Source: Acidisoma sp. PAMC 29798 (GTDB taxonomy: Bacteria > Pseudomonadota > Alphaproteobacteria > Acetobacterales > Acetobacteraceae). Taken from it: 64,000 nt of DNA. The notes under the pieces are model-generated. The model made no database searches. It was not told the DNA's origin and worked only from the letters and a program-made list of their open reading frames with translations. The stretch covers positions 20,733 through 84,732 of the forward strand of contig NZ_CP126997.1 of the NCBI RefSeq assembly GCF_030252425.1. Reading direction: 5' to 3'. The position numbers and the translations under genes are program-made. This document shows, piece by piece, positions 49,554 to 58,252 of the stretch. How positions within the stretch are numbered: position 1 is the stretch's first letter; every line of letters begins with the position of its first letter.

Positions 49554-49970
49554 TTATTTCTTAATCCAGGTCTGCAGCAGCTCTTCGATGACATCTGACA
49601 GGTCTTGGCCATCATCGAGAGCTTGGAGCTTGGCGACGGCTGCTCTCTGGGTCTGCCTCTTGAGATAGTGCGAATACAGCCTCCACTCCGGGTTGGATCG
49701 CTTCCCGGTCGGCGGCCTCCCCCGCCGCGGATACTCCTCAACCACCGGCGTCGATGGTGCGGCCTGAGCTGCCCGAGCAGGTCTAGGCGTCGCGGTCGGT
49801 GTGATGGTCACTTGGGCTGCTGGGGGCTCTACAATTGTCGGAGCTTCATGGACCACGGCAACAGGTTTGGGTTCGATCGGCGCCGGAGGTGTCACCGTCT
49901 CTTCCAGGATATCCGGCTCAGCGCGATGCAAATCAGCCAGTGCCGCGAATTTCGACTTCTTCTCAGCCAC
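49554..49970 (-). CDS. ParA partner, probable centromere-binding protein
   Basis: 138 aa from GTG 49970, overlapping the parA stop by 8 bases. The N-terminus (MAEKKSKFAALADLHRAEPD) may be the short ParA-activating peptide seen in small partner proteins. The middle is Pro/Ala-rich, and the C-terminus holds a basic GRPPTGKRSNPEWRLYSHYL then a helix ending VIEELLQTWIKK, similar in plan to ribbon-helix-helix DNA binders. The class is inferred from position and layout, not from sequence identity. Confidence 0.6.
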   Translation of the reverse strand: MAEKKSKFAALADLHRAEPDILEETVTPPAPIEPKPVAVVHEAPTIVEPPAAQVTITPTATPRPARAAQAAPSTPVVEEYPRRGRPPTGKRSNPEWRLYSHYLKRQTQRAAVAKLQALDDGQDLSDVIEELLQTWIKK

Positions 49971-50571
49971 CGACAATCTCCCTCCCTGCAGCCTCGTAGA
50001 CCTCCCAAGCACGTGCCGCGTTCCGATCATCCTTCACGCTGTAAACCGGGACGCCATAGGTCGCCGCTTTCTCATATGCGGCTAGGCGTGGGATTTCAGA
50101 TGCAAAAACAGGAATGCCCTCAGCCTGCAGCATTTCCCGAAGCTGCAGGCCGTCCGTCCGAGGTTTGGGCGGGACCATCGTCAGCAAGACCTTGTGTCGC
50201 GTGTTCCCCAAGCTCCGCAGCTTCGCCAGAGTATGTGTCAAGCCATCGGTGGCCACGCTCTCAGGAACGGCGGGAATCACCAGCAGGTCGCAATTGTCCG
50301 CCAAATCTTTGAAATCGTCGTCGCTCGGATTGCCTTCAGTGTCGATGACGATATGCTGGTAGTCTCGGATATGGCTCACCATCTGAGCGTGACTGACGAC
50401 CTTGAACGGTAGACCTCCCTCCCCTCCCCGTTGCGCCCATTTGCTGGCCGAACGGATAGCATCGCCATCGACCAGTAACGTGGGTGCCAGGCGCTGCAGG
50501 TAGGCTGCTATGTGGATAGCCGAGGTCGTTTTTCCGACGCCACCTTTGTAGCTTGTAATCGTAATAATCAT
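49963..50571 (-). CDS. parA: ParA-family partition ATPase
   Basis: 202 aa, the short ParA (type Ib) form without an N-terminal helix-turn-helix. The deviant Walker A is YKGGVGKTTS (8-17). Walker A' is LLVDGDAIRSAS, and Walker B is HIVIDTEGNPSDDD; the Glu in DTEG replaces the more common Pro/Ala. It moves plasmid copies over the nucleoid together with its partner, and the repeat field at 50572-51113 lies just upstream. Confidence 0.88.
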   Translation of the reverse strand: MIITITSYKGGVGKTTSAIHIAAYLQRLAPTLLVDGDAIRSASKWAQRGGEGGLPFKVVSHAQMVSHIRDYQHIVIDTEGNPSDDDFKDLADNCDLLVIPAVPESVATDGLTHTLAKLRSLGNTRHKVLLTMVPPKPRTDGLQLREMLQAEGIPVFASEIPRLAAYEKAATYGVPVYSVKDDRNAARAWEVYEAAGREIVGG

Positions 50572-51113
50572 CTATCCGCCTTTTCGCCTATGCGAAAATC
50601 CAAAAAAACACTAATCTGAATGAATAGATATTCGAATTTGTGGGGATGTGTCTATGCGGATTGTTGGAAATCTGAATGCGTGGTTAGCTAGATTTCCGTC
50701 TATGTGAACTTCTGCACAGGTAGATGGTTTAATTTCGCACATGCGGATGCCTGAAATTCCGAATATCCGAAAATCCATATATTCAAATTGCCAAAAAGTC
50801 AGATTTCTAGAAGGTTGAAAATTCGACAAACTGAATGTGTGAATTGGTAGATAACCAGACACCTGAAAATCCGAATAGATAAAAATCTCAAAGCTCGGAT
50901 ATTCGGATATCTGGAAAGGTGCATTTCCGGCCATTTAAAAGGCGCATATGTACGGATCATTATCGTGCTGAATAGGATGAAAAGTTTCGTCTATGTGGAA
51001 ATCCAGATGTGTGAATATTCAGACGTATAACTAGTGAAATCAATCTATTAGGGAGGGTAGGGGGTTGCATGAGATTGTTGACCAAACTGCCCGAGAAACG
51101 GTAAGTTACCCAA
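50572..51113. repeat. AT-rich repeat field, probable parS/par promoter
   Basis: A gene-free 540-bp stretch with many diverged copies of CTATGYGGAAATC and of ATATTCGRAT. CTATGTGGAAATC is at 50991-51003; the same 13-mer occurs in inverted orientation at 49522-49534 on the far side of the par genes. Variants begin at 50588, 50652 and 50700. Together with the palindrome ACGAATATTCGT (49543-49554) they frame the parA operon and fit a centromere with operator function. Function is inferred. Confidence 0.6.
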
Positions 51114-51416
51114 ATGGTCACATTGGTTCAGATTGAGGAGTTGGGCCAAAAAGCAGCCGACGCTGTAGCTGGCGCGGGCGTTTTTCGGCGCGTCCGTGTG
51201 GCATCCGATTCTGATGATGAATCTCGCCCAGTCTATAGGTTCTCGTTTCTAATTGATGTTCAGAAAGCGACCCTTGAACATTTGGGCTTGATTCGGATCA
51301 AGTTGATTCAAAGATTGTACGACGATCTGGAAGCTCAAAACGACGAACATCTGCCTCAAATACGATTGCTAAATCAGGCCGACTGGGAAGAAGAAGCGCG
51401 TGCTCGACCCCACTGA
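51114..51416 (+). CDS. Putative antitoxin partner of the HEPN protein
   Basis: 100 aa, not recognised as a family member. It has a helical start (VQIEELGQKAADAVAGAGVF), then VRVASDSDDESRPVYRFSFL with several Asp before a beta strand, and a closing amphipathic helix. This order is loosely like a minimal nucleotidyltransferase (MNT), but the GS-x-SD-x-D motif is not intact, so the comparison is weak. It overlaps the HEPN gene by 17 bp, a layout usual for toxin-antitoxin pairs, and sits beside the partition locus. Confidence 0.6.
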   Translation: MVTLVQIEELGQKAADAVAGAGVFRRVRVASDSDDESRPVYRFSFLIDVQKATLEHLGLIRIKLIQRLYDDLEAQNDEHLPQIRLLNQADWEEEARARPH

Positions 51417-51927
51417 GCTTCTCAGGCTCGCTCAGAATCTTTGTCTTCATCCAAGCCGAACTCCTCGAATCTTCTCATCTGTTGCTCTTACAGAGGCAGA
51501 GCTTCGGCGCGCTGTGTCCACGGCATACTATGCTTTGTTTCACACCGTTCTAAAGACAGCGGCAGACAGGTTGGTTGGCGACACTCAACAGGCGACAGGT
51601 GCTTACTCGCTTGTCTATCGCGGGTTCGACCACCTTCACATGAAGAAGGGATGCGAAGAGCTTCGGAAGCCAAATTTGTCGGGATCCGTTCAAAAGGCTC
51701 TGAAACGATCCACGGTAAGTTCGGATACTCGGGAATTTGCAACGGCGTTCATAGACCTTCAGGTAAACCGCCATTTTGCTGATTACGACCCCACCGAGCC
51801 GTTCACGCAGATAGACGTGCAGTCGCAGGTCGACGCAACAGAGAATGCCATGCAGAAATTCGCGAGCATCGCTGTTGATGAACAGCTCGATATACTCGCC
51901 TTCCTCCTCGTCAAAATCCGTAGCTGA
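51400..51927 (+). CDS. HEPN-domain protein, probable toxin RNase
   Basis: 175 aa from GTG 51400. An all-helical HEPN-like domain: LTEAELRRAVSTAYYALFHT (~30-49), then RGFDHLH (an R-x5-H candidate for the R-x4-6-H RNase motif, ~74-80), and NRHFADYDPTEPF (~123-135), a segment common in HEPN families. Many HEPN proteins are RNases neutralised by a small partner. The neighbour at 51114 fits that role. A non-catalytic HEPN is also possible. Confidence 0.65.
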   Translation: MLDPTELLRLAQNLCLHPSRTPRIFSSVALTEAELRRAVSTAYYALFHTVLKTAADRLVGDTQQATGAYSLVYRGFDHLHMKKGCEELRKPNLSGSVQKALKRSTVSSDTREFATAFIDLQVNRHFADYDPTEPFTQIDVQSQVDATENAMQKFASIAVDEQLDILAFLLVKIRS

Positions 51928-52030
51928 CCGTGAGGGGGAGAGGCCTCTAATCCGTTTCAGACCCTTTTTATGCGTTCCGCGACCACCAAAGTCGGCCGAA
52001 AATCGCGGTCACTGAAGTGCTCACGTTTCC

Positions 52031-52065
52031 GTGACTCTCGATAATCCCTATTATCGAGACGTCAC
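52031..52065. promoter_or_regulatory. Long palindrome upstream of the recombinase
   Basis: TCTCGATAAT (52036-52045) and ATTATCGAGA (52050-52059) form perfect 10-bp arms around CCCT. Outer GTGAC (52031) and GTCAC (52061) extend the symmetry with a one-base offset. No T run follows, so it is not an obvious terminator. It could be an operator or the crossover/binding site of the adjacent tyrosine recombinase. Confidence 0.55.
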
Positions 52066-52197
52066 ATACGAAGAAAGCCAGTTGCCACAATTACCCTGTG
52101 TCTGGCAGAATCGGCTCGGGGCAGGCGGGTGCGGTGTCACGCGCCGCGGCCTGATGAAGGAGCGGGTGATGGGGTTCATGCGGAGCGACGGCGCGGC

Positions 52198-53283
52198 ATG
52201 ACGGCAGCTCCCTCCGAAGGTCCCGTGTCGGCGGCCGTCAGCGGTCCGGACGCGCTCGCGACCAGCCAGGCCTCCGCGCTTGCCATTGTCGGCCGCATGG
52301 CGCCGGCCTCGCCGGCCTCGGCAGAGATGTTGGCGCTACTGTCGGGGCCGCTCGGCCAGGCGATCGAAACCGCCGCCACCTTCGCCGATAACCATCTGGC
52401 CGCCTCGACACAGCGCGCCTATGCGCGCGATTGGCGCGCCTTCGTCGCCTGGTGCCGGACCCAGGCGGTGAACGCGGCGATCTTGCCGGTGCATCCGGTG
52501 CTGGTGGCGGCCTATCTCGCCAGCCTGGTGCCGGCGCTGGGCAAGAGCGGGTTGCGGGCGCGGCTGGCTGCGATCGCCCACCATCATCATCAGAACGGGC
52601 ATCTCTGGAGCACGCGTCATCCAGCGATTAGTGCGACCCTGCAGGGCATCCTGAAACAGCATGGCAAGCCGATCCGCCCCTCGGCCGCCCTCACCTCCAC
52701 GGAAATCCGCCAGCTGCTCGGGAGCTGTGGCGAGGATCTCGCGGGGGTCCGGGATCGCGCCCTCTTTCTGACCGGCTTTGCCGGCGCGTTGCGGCGCTCG
52801 GAACTGGTGGCGATCGACCGCGAGCACCTGACGTTTCGGGAGGTGGGGCTCAGCATCCATATCCCGCGCAGCAAGCGCGACCAGGAAGGGCAGGGGGCCG
52901 AGATCACCATTCCCTGGATGCGCGGTGAAGACACTTGCCCGGTCAAGGCCGTCGAACGCTTCCTGAAACGTGCCGGCATCACCCATGGTCCGGTGTTTCG
53001 TGGCGTCACCGCTTGGGGCACGCTGGAGAACCGCCTGACTGCCGATGGCGTCCGCAAAATCCTGCTGCGCAGGGCGGCACTCGCCGGCCTGACCGTCGAT
53101 CCCCGTGAGCGGCTGTCGCCGCATGGCCTGCGCGCCGGCTTCATCACCGAGGCCTATCTGGCGGCGGCACCGGACGAGCAGGTGATGGCCCATACCCGCC
53201 AGAAGGATCTTTCGACCCTGCGCGGCTATCGCCGTCGGGCCAAGATCACCGGCGAGAACCCCGCCCGCTTGCTGGATTTGTGA
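52198..53283 (+). CDS. Tyrosine site-specific recombinase
   Basis: 361 aa from ATG 52198 (upstream in-frame starts would add 23 poor residues). An N-terminal SAM-like core-binding domain (~60-150; TQRAYARDWRAFVAWCRTQA) precedes the catalytic domain: Arg199 in FAGALRRSELVAI, His309 and Arg312 in SPHGLRAGF, His332 in MAHTRQKD and Tyr344 in LRGYRRR. All signature residues are seen. It is immediately upstream of a DUF1281-like gene and scpA on the same strand. It may resolve plasmid multimers or insert the cassette. Confidence 0.9.
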   Translation: MTAAPSEGPVSAAVSGPDALATSQASALAIVGRMAPASPASAEMLALLSGPLGQAIETAATFADNHLAASTQRAYARDWRAFVAWCRTQAVNAAILPVHPVLVAAYLASLVPALGKSGLRARLAAIAHHHHQNGHLWSTRHPAISATLQGILKQHGKPIRPSAALTSTEIRQLLGSCGEDLAGVRDRALFLTGFAGALRRSELVAIDREHLTFREVGLSIHIPRSKRDQEGQGAEITIPWMRGEDTCPVKAVERFLKRAGITHGPVFRGVTAWGTLENRLTADGVRKILLRRAALAGLTVDPRERLSPHGLRAGFITEAYLAAAPDEQVMAHTRQKDLSTLRGYRRRAKITGENPARLLDL

Positions 53284-53290
53284 GGCGCGG

Positions 53291-53893
53291 GTGAGGGATG
53301 ATGCGCGAGACGCGGACGCGTTGTCGCTGCCGAACACGGATTGGCTGCGACATGTCCTGATCGTCAGCGGGCCGGCGGAGGATGTCGCAACGTTTCAAAT
53401 GGCGGCGGCCGGCCTCGGCGCCATTCCCTGGCTGTCCCCGGACCTCGATCTGTTGGAGGAGGACCGGGTGATGGCGCTGCTCCATCCGCCGGATGGCTCG
53501 GCCGGGCTCACCCTTGCCGGCGCGCGGGCACTCGCGCGGCAACTCCGCAGCGCCATCGAGACCAACCAGCAGCGGGTCACTGCCGCGATCGGCCGCGTCC
53601 GAACCTGCCCCTTGGATCTGCATGCGCTGCTGCCGGTGCCGGATTGTGTCCTCGCTCTTGGGCCGGATGACCCGGCCAGCCTCGCCTGGCTGCGGACGCA
53701 TTGGGGCGTGGTGCAGGCGCTTCGCCATGTCCGCCTGAAGACGGGGCGGGAGGACCGGCGGCTGCGCCGCTCGGCCCGGTTCGAAGTCGCGTTCTGGGCG
53801 GCGGATTGGACGCCCTGGGCGGCGATACAGGCCATGCGTCAGCGCTGGTCCACCTTGGTCTTCGACGTCCGGCCGGATTACGGCGGTGAGTGA
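53291..53893 (+). CDS. Hypothetical protein, DUF1281/Api92-like
   Basis: 200 aa from GTG 53291, 7 bp after the recombinase stop. The N-terminus WLRHVLIVSGPAEDVATFQM and the C-terminus RFEVAFWAADWTPWAAIQAM then RWSTLVFDVRPDY follow the two-part ferredoxin-like pattern of DUF1281/Api92 proteins of phages and plasmids. The 110-residue middle is not recognised. It overlaps scpA by 8 bases. Function unknown; the class assignment is tentative. Confidence 0.5.
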   Translation: MRDDARDADALSLPNTDWLRHVLIVSGPAEDVATFQMAAAGLGAIPWLSPDLDLLEEDRVMALLHPPDGSAGLTLAGARALARQLRSAIETNQQRVTAAIGRVRTCPLDLHALLPVPDCVLALGPDDPASLAWLRTHWGVVQALRHVRLKTGREDRRLRRSARFEVAFWAADWTPWAAIQAMRQRWSTLVFDVRPDYGGE

Positions 53894-54743
53894 CGGGCTA
53901 ACGGACGGGGAGGAGCGGGAGGACGACAGGGAAGAGGGATCGGGTGATCCCGTCTGGGATGACTGGAGCACGCCGCCCCGGGCGACCGAGATGCCGGTGC
54001 TGCATCTCGACGGTTTCGACGGGCCGATGGACCTCTTGCTGGACCTCGCCGAGCGGCAGCGGATCGATTTTGGCCGGATGTCCATCCGCGACCTGGCCGA
54101 GCAATTCGTCGCCGCCATGGAGCGGTTGGTCGGCCGCGTGTCTCTCGAACGTCGGGCGGATTGGCTCGTGCTGGCGACGCGTCTGGTGCTGCTGCGGTCG
54201 CGCCTGTTGTTCCCCACCAGTCCGGAAGCGGCGATCGCGGCGGAACAGGACGCCGGTGCCGAACTGCGTCGACTGGAGGCGATGGTCTTTGTGCGGGCAG
54301 CGGCATGTTGGCTGACGGCGCGGCCGCAACTCGGGATCGACGTCTTCGCCCGGCCGGCCGCGACGGCGCCATCGCGGGAGGGGGGCTATGTCGCGCTCAT
54401 GGAAGCCTGTTTGGTCGTGCTGCGGGGCAGGGGAGGGCGGCCGGAAGAGGCGCCCGTCTATCGGCCGGTTGTGCAAGAGTTTTGGCGCGTGACGGATGCG
54501 CTGGCGCGGATCAGAACGGTCTTGGCGGAGCAGCCGGAGGGTGGCGATCTGAGCCAGTTCCTGCCGGCGATCTCGGTTGACGTCGCAAACCGGGACCTCA
54601 GAGCGCGCGCCGCGGTCGCCAGCACGCTGCTGGCGGGGTTGGAACTCGCGCGGGAAGGGGCTGTCATGATCGAGCAGGAGGAGGACGGGCCAGTTCTTCT
54701 CAGCTTGAACAGAAGCCAAGCGAGCTTGGCCATGCAGGGTTAG
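53886..54743 (+). CDS. scpA: Segregation and condensation protein A (lone ScpA)
   Basis: 285-aa kleisin. LHLDGFDGPMDLLLDLAERQ (~38-57) is the ScpA N-terminal signature that contacts the SMC head, and DWLVLATRLVLLRSRLLFPT (~90-109) follows. The C-terminal winged-helix region is present but divergent. In alphaproteobacteria scpA is normally followed by scpB; here there is none, and the gene is coupled to a recombinase-containing operon. It is probably a plasmid-borne paralogue acting with the host SMC, or in plasmid segregation. The ScpA identity is secure; the role is inferred. Confidence 0.82.
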   Translation: MSDGLTDGEEREDDREEGSGDPVWDDWSTPPRATEMPVLHLDGFDGPMDLLLDLAERQRIDFGRMSIRDLAEQFVAAMERLVGRVSLERRADWLVLATRLVLLRSRLLFPTSPEAAIAAEQDAGAELRRLEAMVFVRAAACWLTARPQLGIDVFARPAATAPSREGGYVALMEACLVVLRGRGGRPEEAPVYRPVVQEFWRVTDALARIRTVLAEQPEGGDLSQFLPAISVDVANRDLRARAAVASTLLAGLELAREGAVMIEQEEDGPVLLSLNRSQASLAMQG

Positions 54744-54879
54744 ACGTCGGTGAGTCAAGACTGCCAAACCGACGGACAACTCATGCGTAGATCCAGGAAT
54801 AGCGTGCCCGCGCCTCACCCAGGGGTTCCGCCGTATTCATTCTTGATTATATTGAAGACGAGTACGCAAGGAGGATGCC

Positions 54880-55134
54880 TTGACCCGCCAGACCACGATG
54901 ACGGTTCGCCTGAGTGGAGCGCTTCATGATTTCGTGCAGGCGAACGTCGGCGAAGATGGCGTCTACGAGAACGTCAGCGAGTACATCCGCGACTTGATAC
55001 GGCGGGACAAGGAGCGCATGGAGCAGGACGCGTTCGATCGTCTCAAAGCCGAGCTGACCCATGCGTTCGCGGCACCGGACACGTCGTATCGACCTCTGAC
55101 CGCGGCTGAGGTCATAGCGCGCAACCGGCGCTGA
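54880..55134 (+). CDS. parD: ParD-like ribbon-helix-helix antitoxin
   Basis: 84 aa from TTG 54880, supported by AAGGAGG 6 bases upstream. The ribbon-helix-helix is TMTVRLSGALHDFVQ through YENVSEYIRDLIRRD (~6-43). The flexible C-terminus would wrap the toxin. It is followed after 7 bp by the ParE-like toxin. Confidence 0.88.
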   Translation: MTRQTTMTVRLSGALHDFVQANVGEDGVYENVSEYIRDLIRRDKERMEQDAFDRLKAELTHAFAAPDTSYRPLTAAEVIARNRR

Positions 55135-55141
55135 TCCGGCC

Positions 55142-55453
55142 ATGGCGGTTCGGGTTCAAGAGGCGGCGTCCCATCGTCTCGACGAAATCTATCGCTACAC
55201 GCGCGACCGCTGGGGCCATGAGCAAGCGGACCGTTACATCACGGGCCTCTTCGAGGCGTTCGAGGACATTGACTCCCACGCGGTGATGTCGCGGCCGGTT
55301 CCGGCGGCATTCGATGTCGATGGTTTTATGTTCCGCTACGAGCGGCATGTTGTGTATTGGCGCCGGCTCTCGAACGGAGACATCGGTATCGTCACGATCT
55401 TACATGAGCGCATGCACCAGATCGCGAGGTTCCGTGAGGATTTCGAACTCTGA
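55142..55453 (+). CDS. parE: ParE-like toxin (RelE/ParE superfamily)
   Basis: 103 aa, full length: EAASHRLDEIYRYTRDRWGH (~7-26), then FMFRYERHVVYWRRLSNGDI and VTILHERMHQIARF. ParE toxins poison DNA gyrase, which stabilises plasmids when the antitoxin is lost. It is operonic with the RHH antitoxin. Confidence 0.88.
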   Translation: MAVRVQEAASHRLDEIYRYTRDRWGHEQADRYITGLFEAFEDIDSHAVMSRPVPAAFDVDGFMFRYERHVVYWRRLSNGDIGIVTILHERMHQIARFREDFEL

Positions 55454-55485
55454 GGTTGGTGGACTACTCCATTGAGCAGCGAGCG

Positions 55486-55940
55486 GGTTCTGTTGCAATT
55501 GTGCGCCCGGGCGCGATTGCTTAGACTGTCCAGATGTGTTCGACGGCCGGCTTTGATGGCAGAGAGACGTAACCGTCCGTTCAAGGGTCGGCATCTCAAG
55601 TCCAAGGCCATCCGCAGGGCGTCGGATCGGCGCGCGGCGGTCGAGCAAACCACAATCTTCCGCAGGGTGTAGGCCTGTACGGCCCCGCTCCAACGTGGCT
55701 CCGACGCCATTGCCGCGCAAACAGGGTCCTGGTGGGTTGACGAGACTTATATCAAGATCATCAGGGGCGGCTGGACTTACCTCTACCGGGCCGTAGATAG
55801 CTTGGGCCGGACGATCCACTGTCTCCTGCCGACGTGGCGTGACGCTGACTCGGTTAAGCGTTTCCTCCTTAAGCGCTGGCGCAGGTCCACACGGGCAAGC
55901 AGCGCACGATTACGATTGACAAAACCCGGCTGACGCCGAA
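55486..55940 (+). mobile_element. IS6-family relic
   Basis: Starts with an IS6-type terminal sequence GGTTCTGTTGCAA (55486). Broken frames follow: MAERRNRPFKGRHLKSK and TTIFRRV with a deletion between them, then SWWVDETYIKIIRGGWTYLY then RAVDSLGRTIHCLLP with the first DDE Asp, and after a further shift TGKQRTITIDKT. No right end is visible before cas3 at 55993. Confidence 0.78.
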
Positions 55941-55992
55941 CCTAAGCTCGGGGCACGGCTCACGATGACGGGGTACGGAGCGTTAGAGCCAT

Positions 55993-58236
55993 ATGGCATA
56001 TTACGCGCATAGCAGCTCTGGTCGCCTTGAAAGTCAGTGGGAGCTCATATCGGTCCATCTGAACGAGGTGGCAGCGCTGGCAGCGGACAGCGGCGCCCGG
56101 TTCGGCGCGAGCGACCTTGCCGGCGCTGCGGGCGCGTTGCACGACCTCGGCAAATATAGCGCCGCCTTCCAGGAGCGATTGCGGAACCCCGCCGTCACCA
56201 CCGATCATTCCACCGCGGGCGCCATCTGGGCACGCGCGCATTTGGGCGACAAGTGGGGCCGGCTGCTCGCCCATGTCATCGCCGGGCATCACACCGGCTT
56301 GAAGGATGGGCTGTTCGATCCCGAGGGCCGCCTGGCAAGCAAGAGCGGCCTGCTCCCCCCGGTGGAACGTGCGGCCAAGAGCGATGGCTTGGTGCTGCCC
56401 CAAGGCGCGATGACTCCGGTCGGGCGGCTGAAAGTGCTGAATGAGGAAGGTTTCCAATTCGCATTCCTGACGCGCATGATCTTCTCATGCTTGGTCGATG
56501 CCGATCGGCGCTGTGCGGCTGCCTTCGAGGCCCGGATGGGCGGGCAGCCGACCGAGGAGACGAACCATCCCTCGATCGATGTGTTGGCATTGGCCTTATC
56601 CGCCTTCATGGCGCAACGGAAGGCGGAGCCGAGCACGCTGAATACGCTGCGCGGTGATGTATTGCGCGCGGCCATCGCCACAGCCGAGCAGGCTCAGGGC
56701 GTATTCACACTGACCGTGCCGACGGGCGGTGGCAAGACGCTGAGTTCGCTCGCCTTCGCGCTGGCCCATGCCAGGAAACACGGCCTCGATCGCGTCATCG
56801 TGGTCATTCCCTATACCTCGATCATCGAGCAGACGGCGGCCGTCTACCGCGCGGCACTGAAAGACCATGAAGGTGCGGTTCTCGAACATCACAGCGCTTT
56901 CGAGATGGAGGAGGAGGCGACATGGTCCCGCGACAGGATTGGGCCGGATCGGCTGCGCCTGAGCATGGAACGCTGGGACAGCCCCATCATTGTCACGACC
57001 GCCGTGCAGTTCTTCGAGAGCCTTTTCAGCGACCGCACCAGCCGCTGCCGCAAGCTGCATAGCATCGCGCGCAGTGTGGTGGTGCTGGACGAGGCGCAGA
57101 CCATGCCCCTTCCGCTGCTTCGCCCTTGCGTTGCGGCGCTGAAGGAACTGGCGCGCAACTACCGCACCTCGGTCGTCTTATGCACCGCGACGCAGCCGGC
57201 TTTGAAGGCCGGCCCGCCCGGCACGAAGACCGGCTTCGTGGGTGGTTTCACGACACTGCGGGAGATCGCGCCCGACGTACCGTCCTTGTTCGCGGCGCTG
57301 CGCCGGGTGACGGTGCGCGACATCGGTGTTCAGACGGATGACCAGCTTGCCGCGCGTATCGCGACCAGCCCTCAGGCCCTTTGCATTGTCAATCAGCGGG
57401 CCCATGCGCGGGCGCTGTTCGGCGCCATCCGAGACCTGCCGGGTGCGCGTCACCTCTCGACCACCATGCACAGCGTTCATCGCGCCCGCGTGCTGGCGGA
57501 GATTCGGGACGATCTGAAGAACAAGCGTGCCTGTCGCGTTGTCGCGACATCGCTGGTGGAGGCGGGCGTCGATGTCGATTTTCCCCTCGTGCTGCGGGCG
57601 ACGGCGGGGCTCGACCAGATCGCCCAGGCGGCGGGCCGCTGCAATCGGGAGTTCGAGCGCAGGCCGGAGGAGAGCGAGGTTCTGGTCTTTAAAGCCGCAG
57701 CCTATGACGTCATCCAGCAACTCAAGATCAATGCCGAAGTTGGGGGTGAGATCTTGACCCTGCATGCAGGCGATCCCTTCAGCCCGGACGCGATGCGGGC
57801 TTTCTTCGAGATGCTGTATTGGCGACGCGGCAAGGAGGATTTGGACAAAGGCCGTGTCTTGCAGACATGTGCGGACAAGGCTGCCGACCTCAACTTTCCT
57901 TTTCAGGAGATCGCCGCCTCCATGCGCTTCATCGATGACGTGATGGTTCCGGTGATCGTGGCGGCGGAGGATAATGGGGAGGTGCGCCCCCTTATCGAAG
58001 CACTACGCTATACAACGCGGGTGGGCGGCATTGCGCGAAAGCTTGGGCGCTACACGGTCGGCGTGCCGCGCCCTGTGCGATCGGCGATGTATGCTGCGGG
58101 CGTGGCGGAACGTATCCGACCGGAGGAGTTTGAGGACCAGTTCGTGATTCTGCTTAACCTGGAGCTGTATAAGGCGGATGCTGGGCTCGACTGGAACGAC
58201 CTGACGTTCCGGACGGCAGAAAGTCTAATGGGATAG
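55993..58236 (+). CDS. cas3: Type I-C Cas3 nuclease-helicase
   Basis: 747 aa. The N-terminal HD nuclease has His22, His50-Asp51 (GALHDLGKYS), His72 (DHSTAG) and His99-His100 (IAGHHTG). The SF2 helicase has Walker A VPTGGGKT (242-249), the DEAQ box VLDEAQTMP (366-369), and motif VI in AAGRCNRE. It unwinds and degrades DNA bound by Cascade. The first gene of the operon, about 50 bp after the IS6 relic. A 96-bp gap with a hairpin separates it from cas5c. Confidence 0.96.
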   Translation: MAYYAHSSSGRLESQWELISVHLNEVAALAADSGARFGASDLAGAAGALHDLGKYSAAFQERLRNPAVTTDHSTAGAIWARAHLGDKWGRLLAHVIAGHHTGLKDGLFDPEGRLASKSGLLPPVERAAKSDGLVLPQGAMTPVGRLKVLNEEGFQFAFLTRMIFSCLVDADRRCAAAFEARMGGQPTEETNHPSIDVLALALSAFMAQRKAEPSTLNTLRGDVLRAAIATAEQAQGVFTLTVPTGGGKTLSSLAFALAHARKHGLDRVIVVIPYTSIIEQTAAVYRAALKDHEGAVLEHHSAFEMEEEATWSRDRIGPDRLRLSMERWDSPIIVTTAVQFFESLFSDRTSRCRKLHSIARSVVVLDEAQTMPLPLLRPCVAALKELARNYRTSVVLCTATQPALKAGPPGTKTGFVGGFTTLREIAPDVPSLFAALRRVTVRDIGVQTDDQLAARIATSPQALCIVNQRAHARALFGAIRDLPGARHLSTTMHSVHRARVLAEIRDDLKNKRACRVVATSLVEAGVDVDFPLVLRATAGLDQIAQAAGRCNREFERRPEESEVLVFKAAAYDVIQQLKINAEVGGEILTLHAGDPFSPDAMRAFFEMLYWRRGKEDLDKGRVLQTCADKAADLNFPFQEIAASMRFIDDVMVPVIVAAEDNGEVRPLIEALRYTTRVGGIARKLGRYTVGVPRPVRSAMYAAGVAERIRPEEFEDQFVILLNLELYKADAGLDWNDLTFRTAESLMG

Positions 58237-58252
58237 AAGCGTTGTTTGACGT

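Noticed and set aside
52336..53337. 333-aa leftward frame opposite the recombinase
   Set aside because: The rightward frame contains all catalytic residues of a tyrosine recombinase; the leftward one has none.
53886..54743. Ordinary chromosomal scpA
   Set aside because: There is no scpB or the usual alphaproteobacterial neighbours; the gene is coupled to a recombinase operon amid plasmid maintenance genes.
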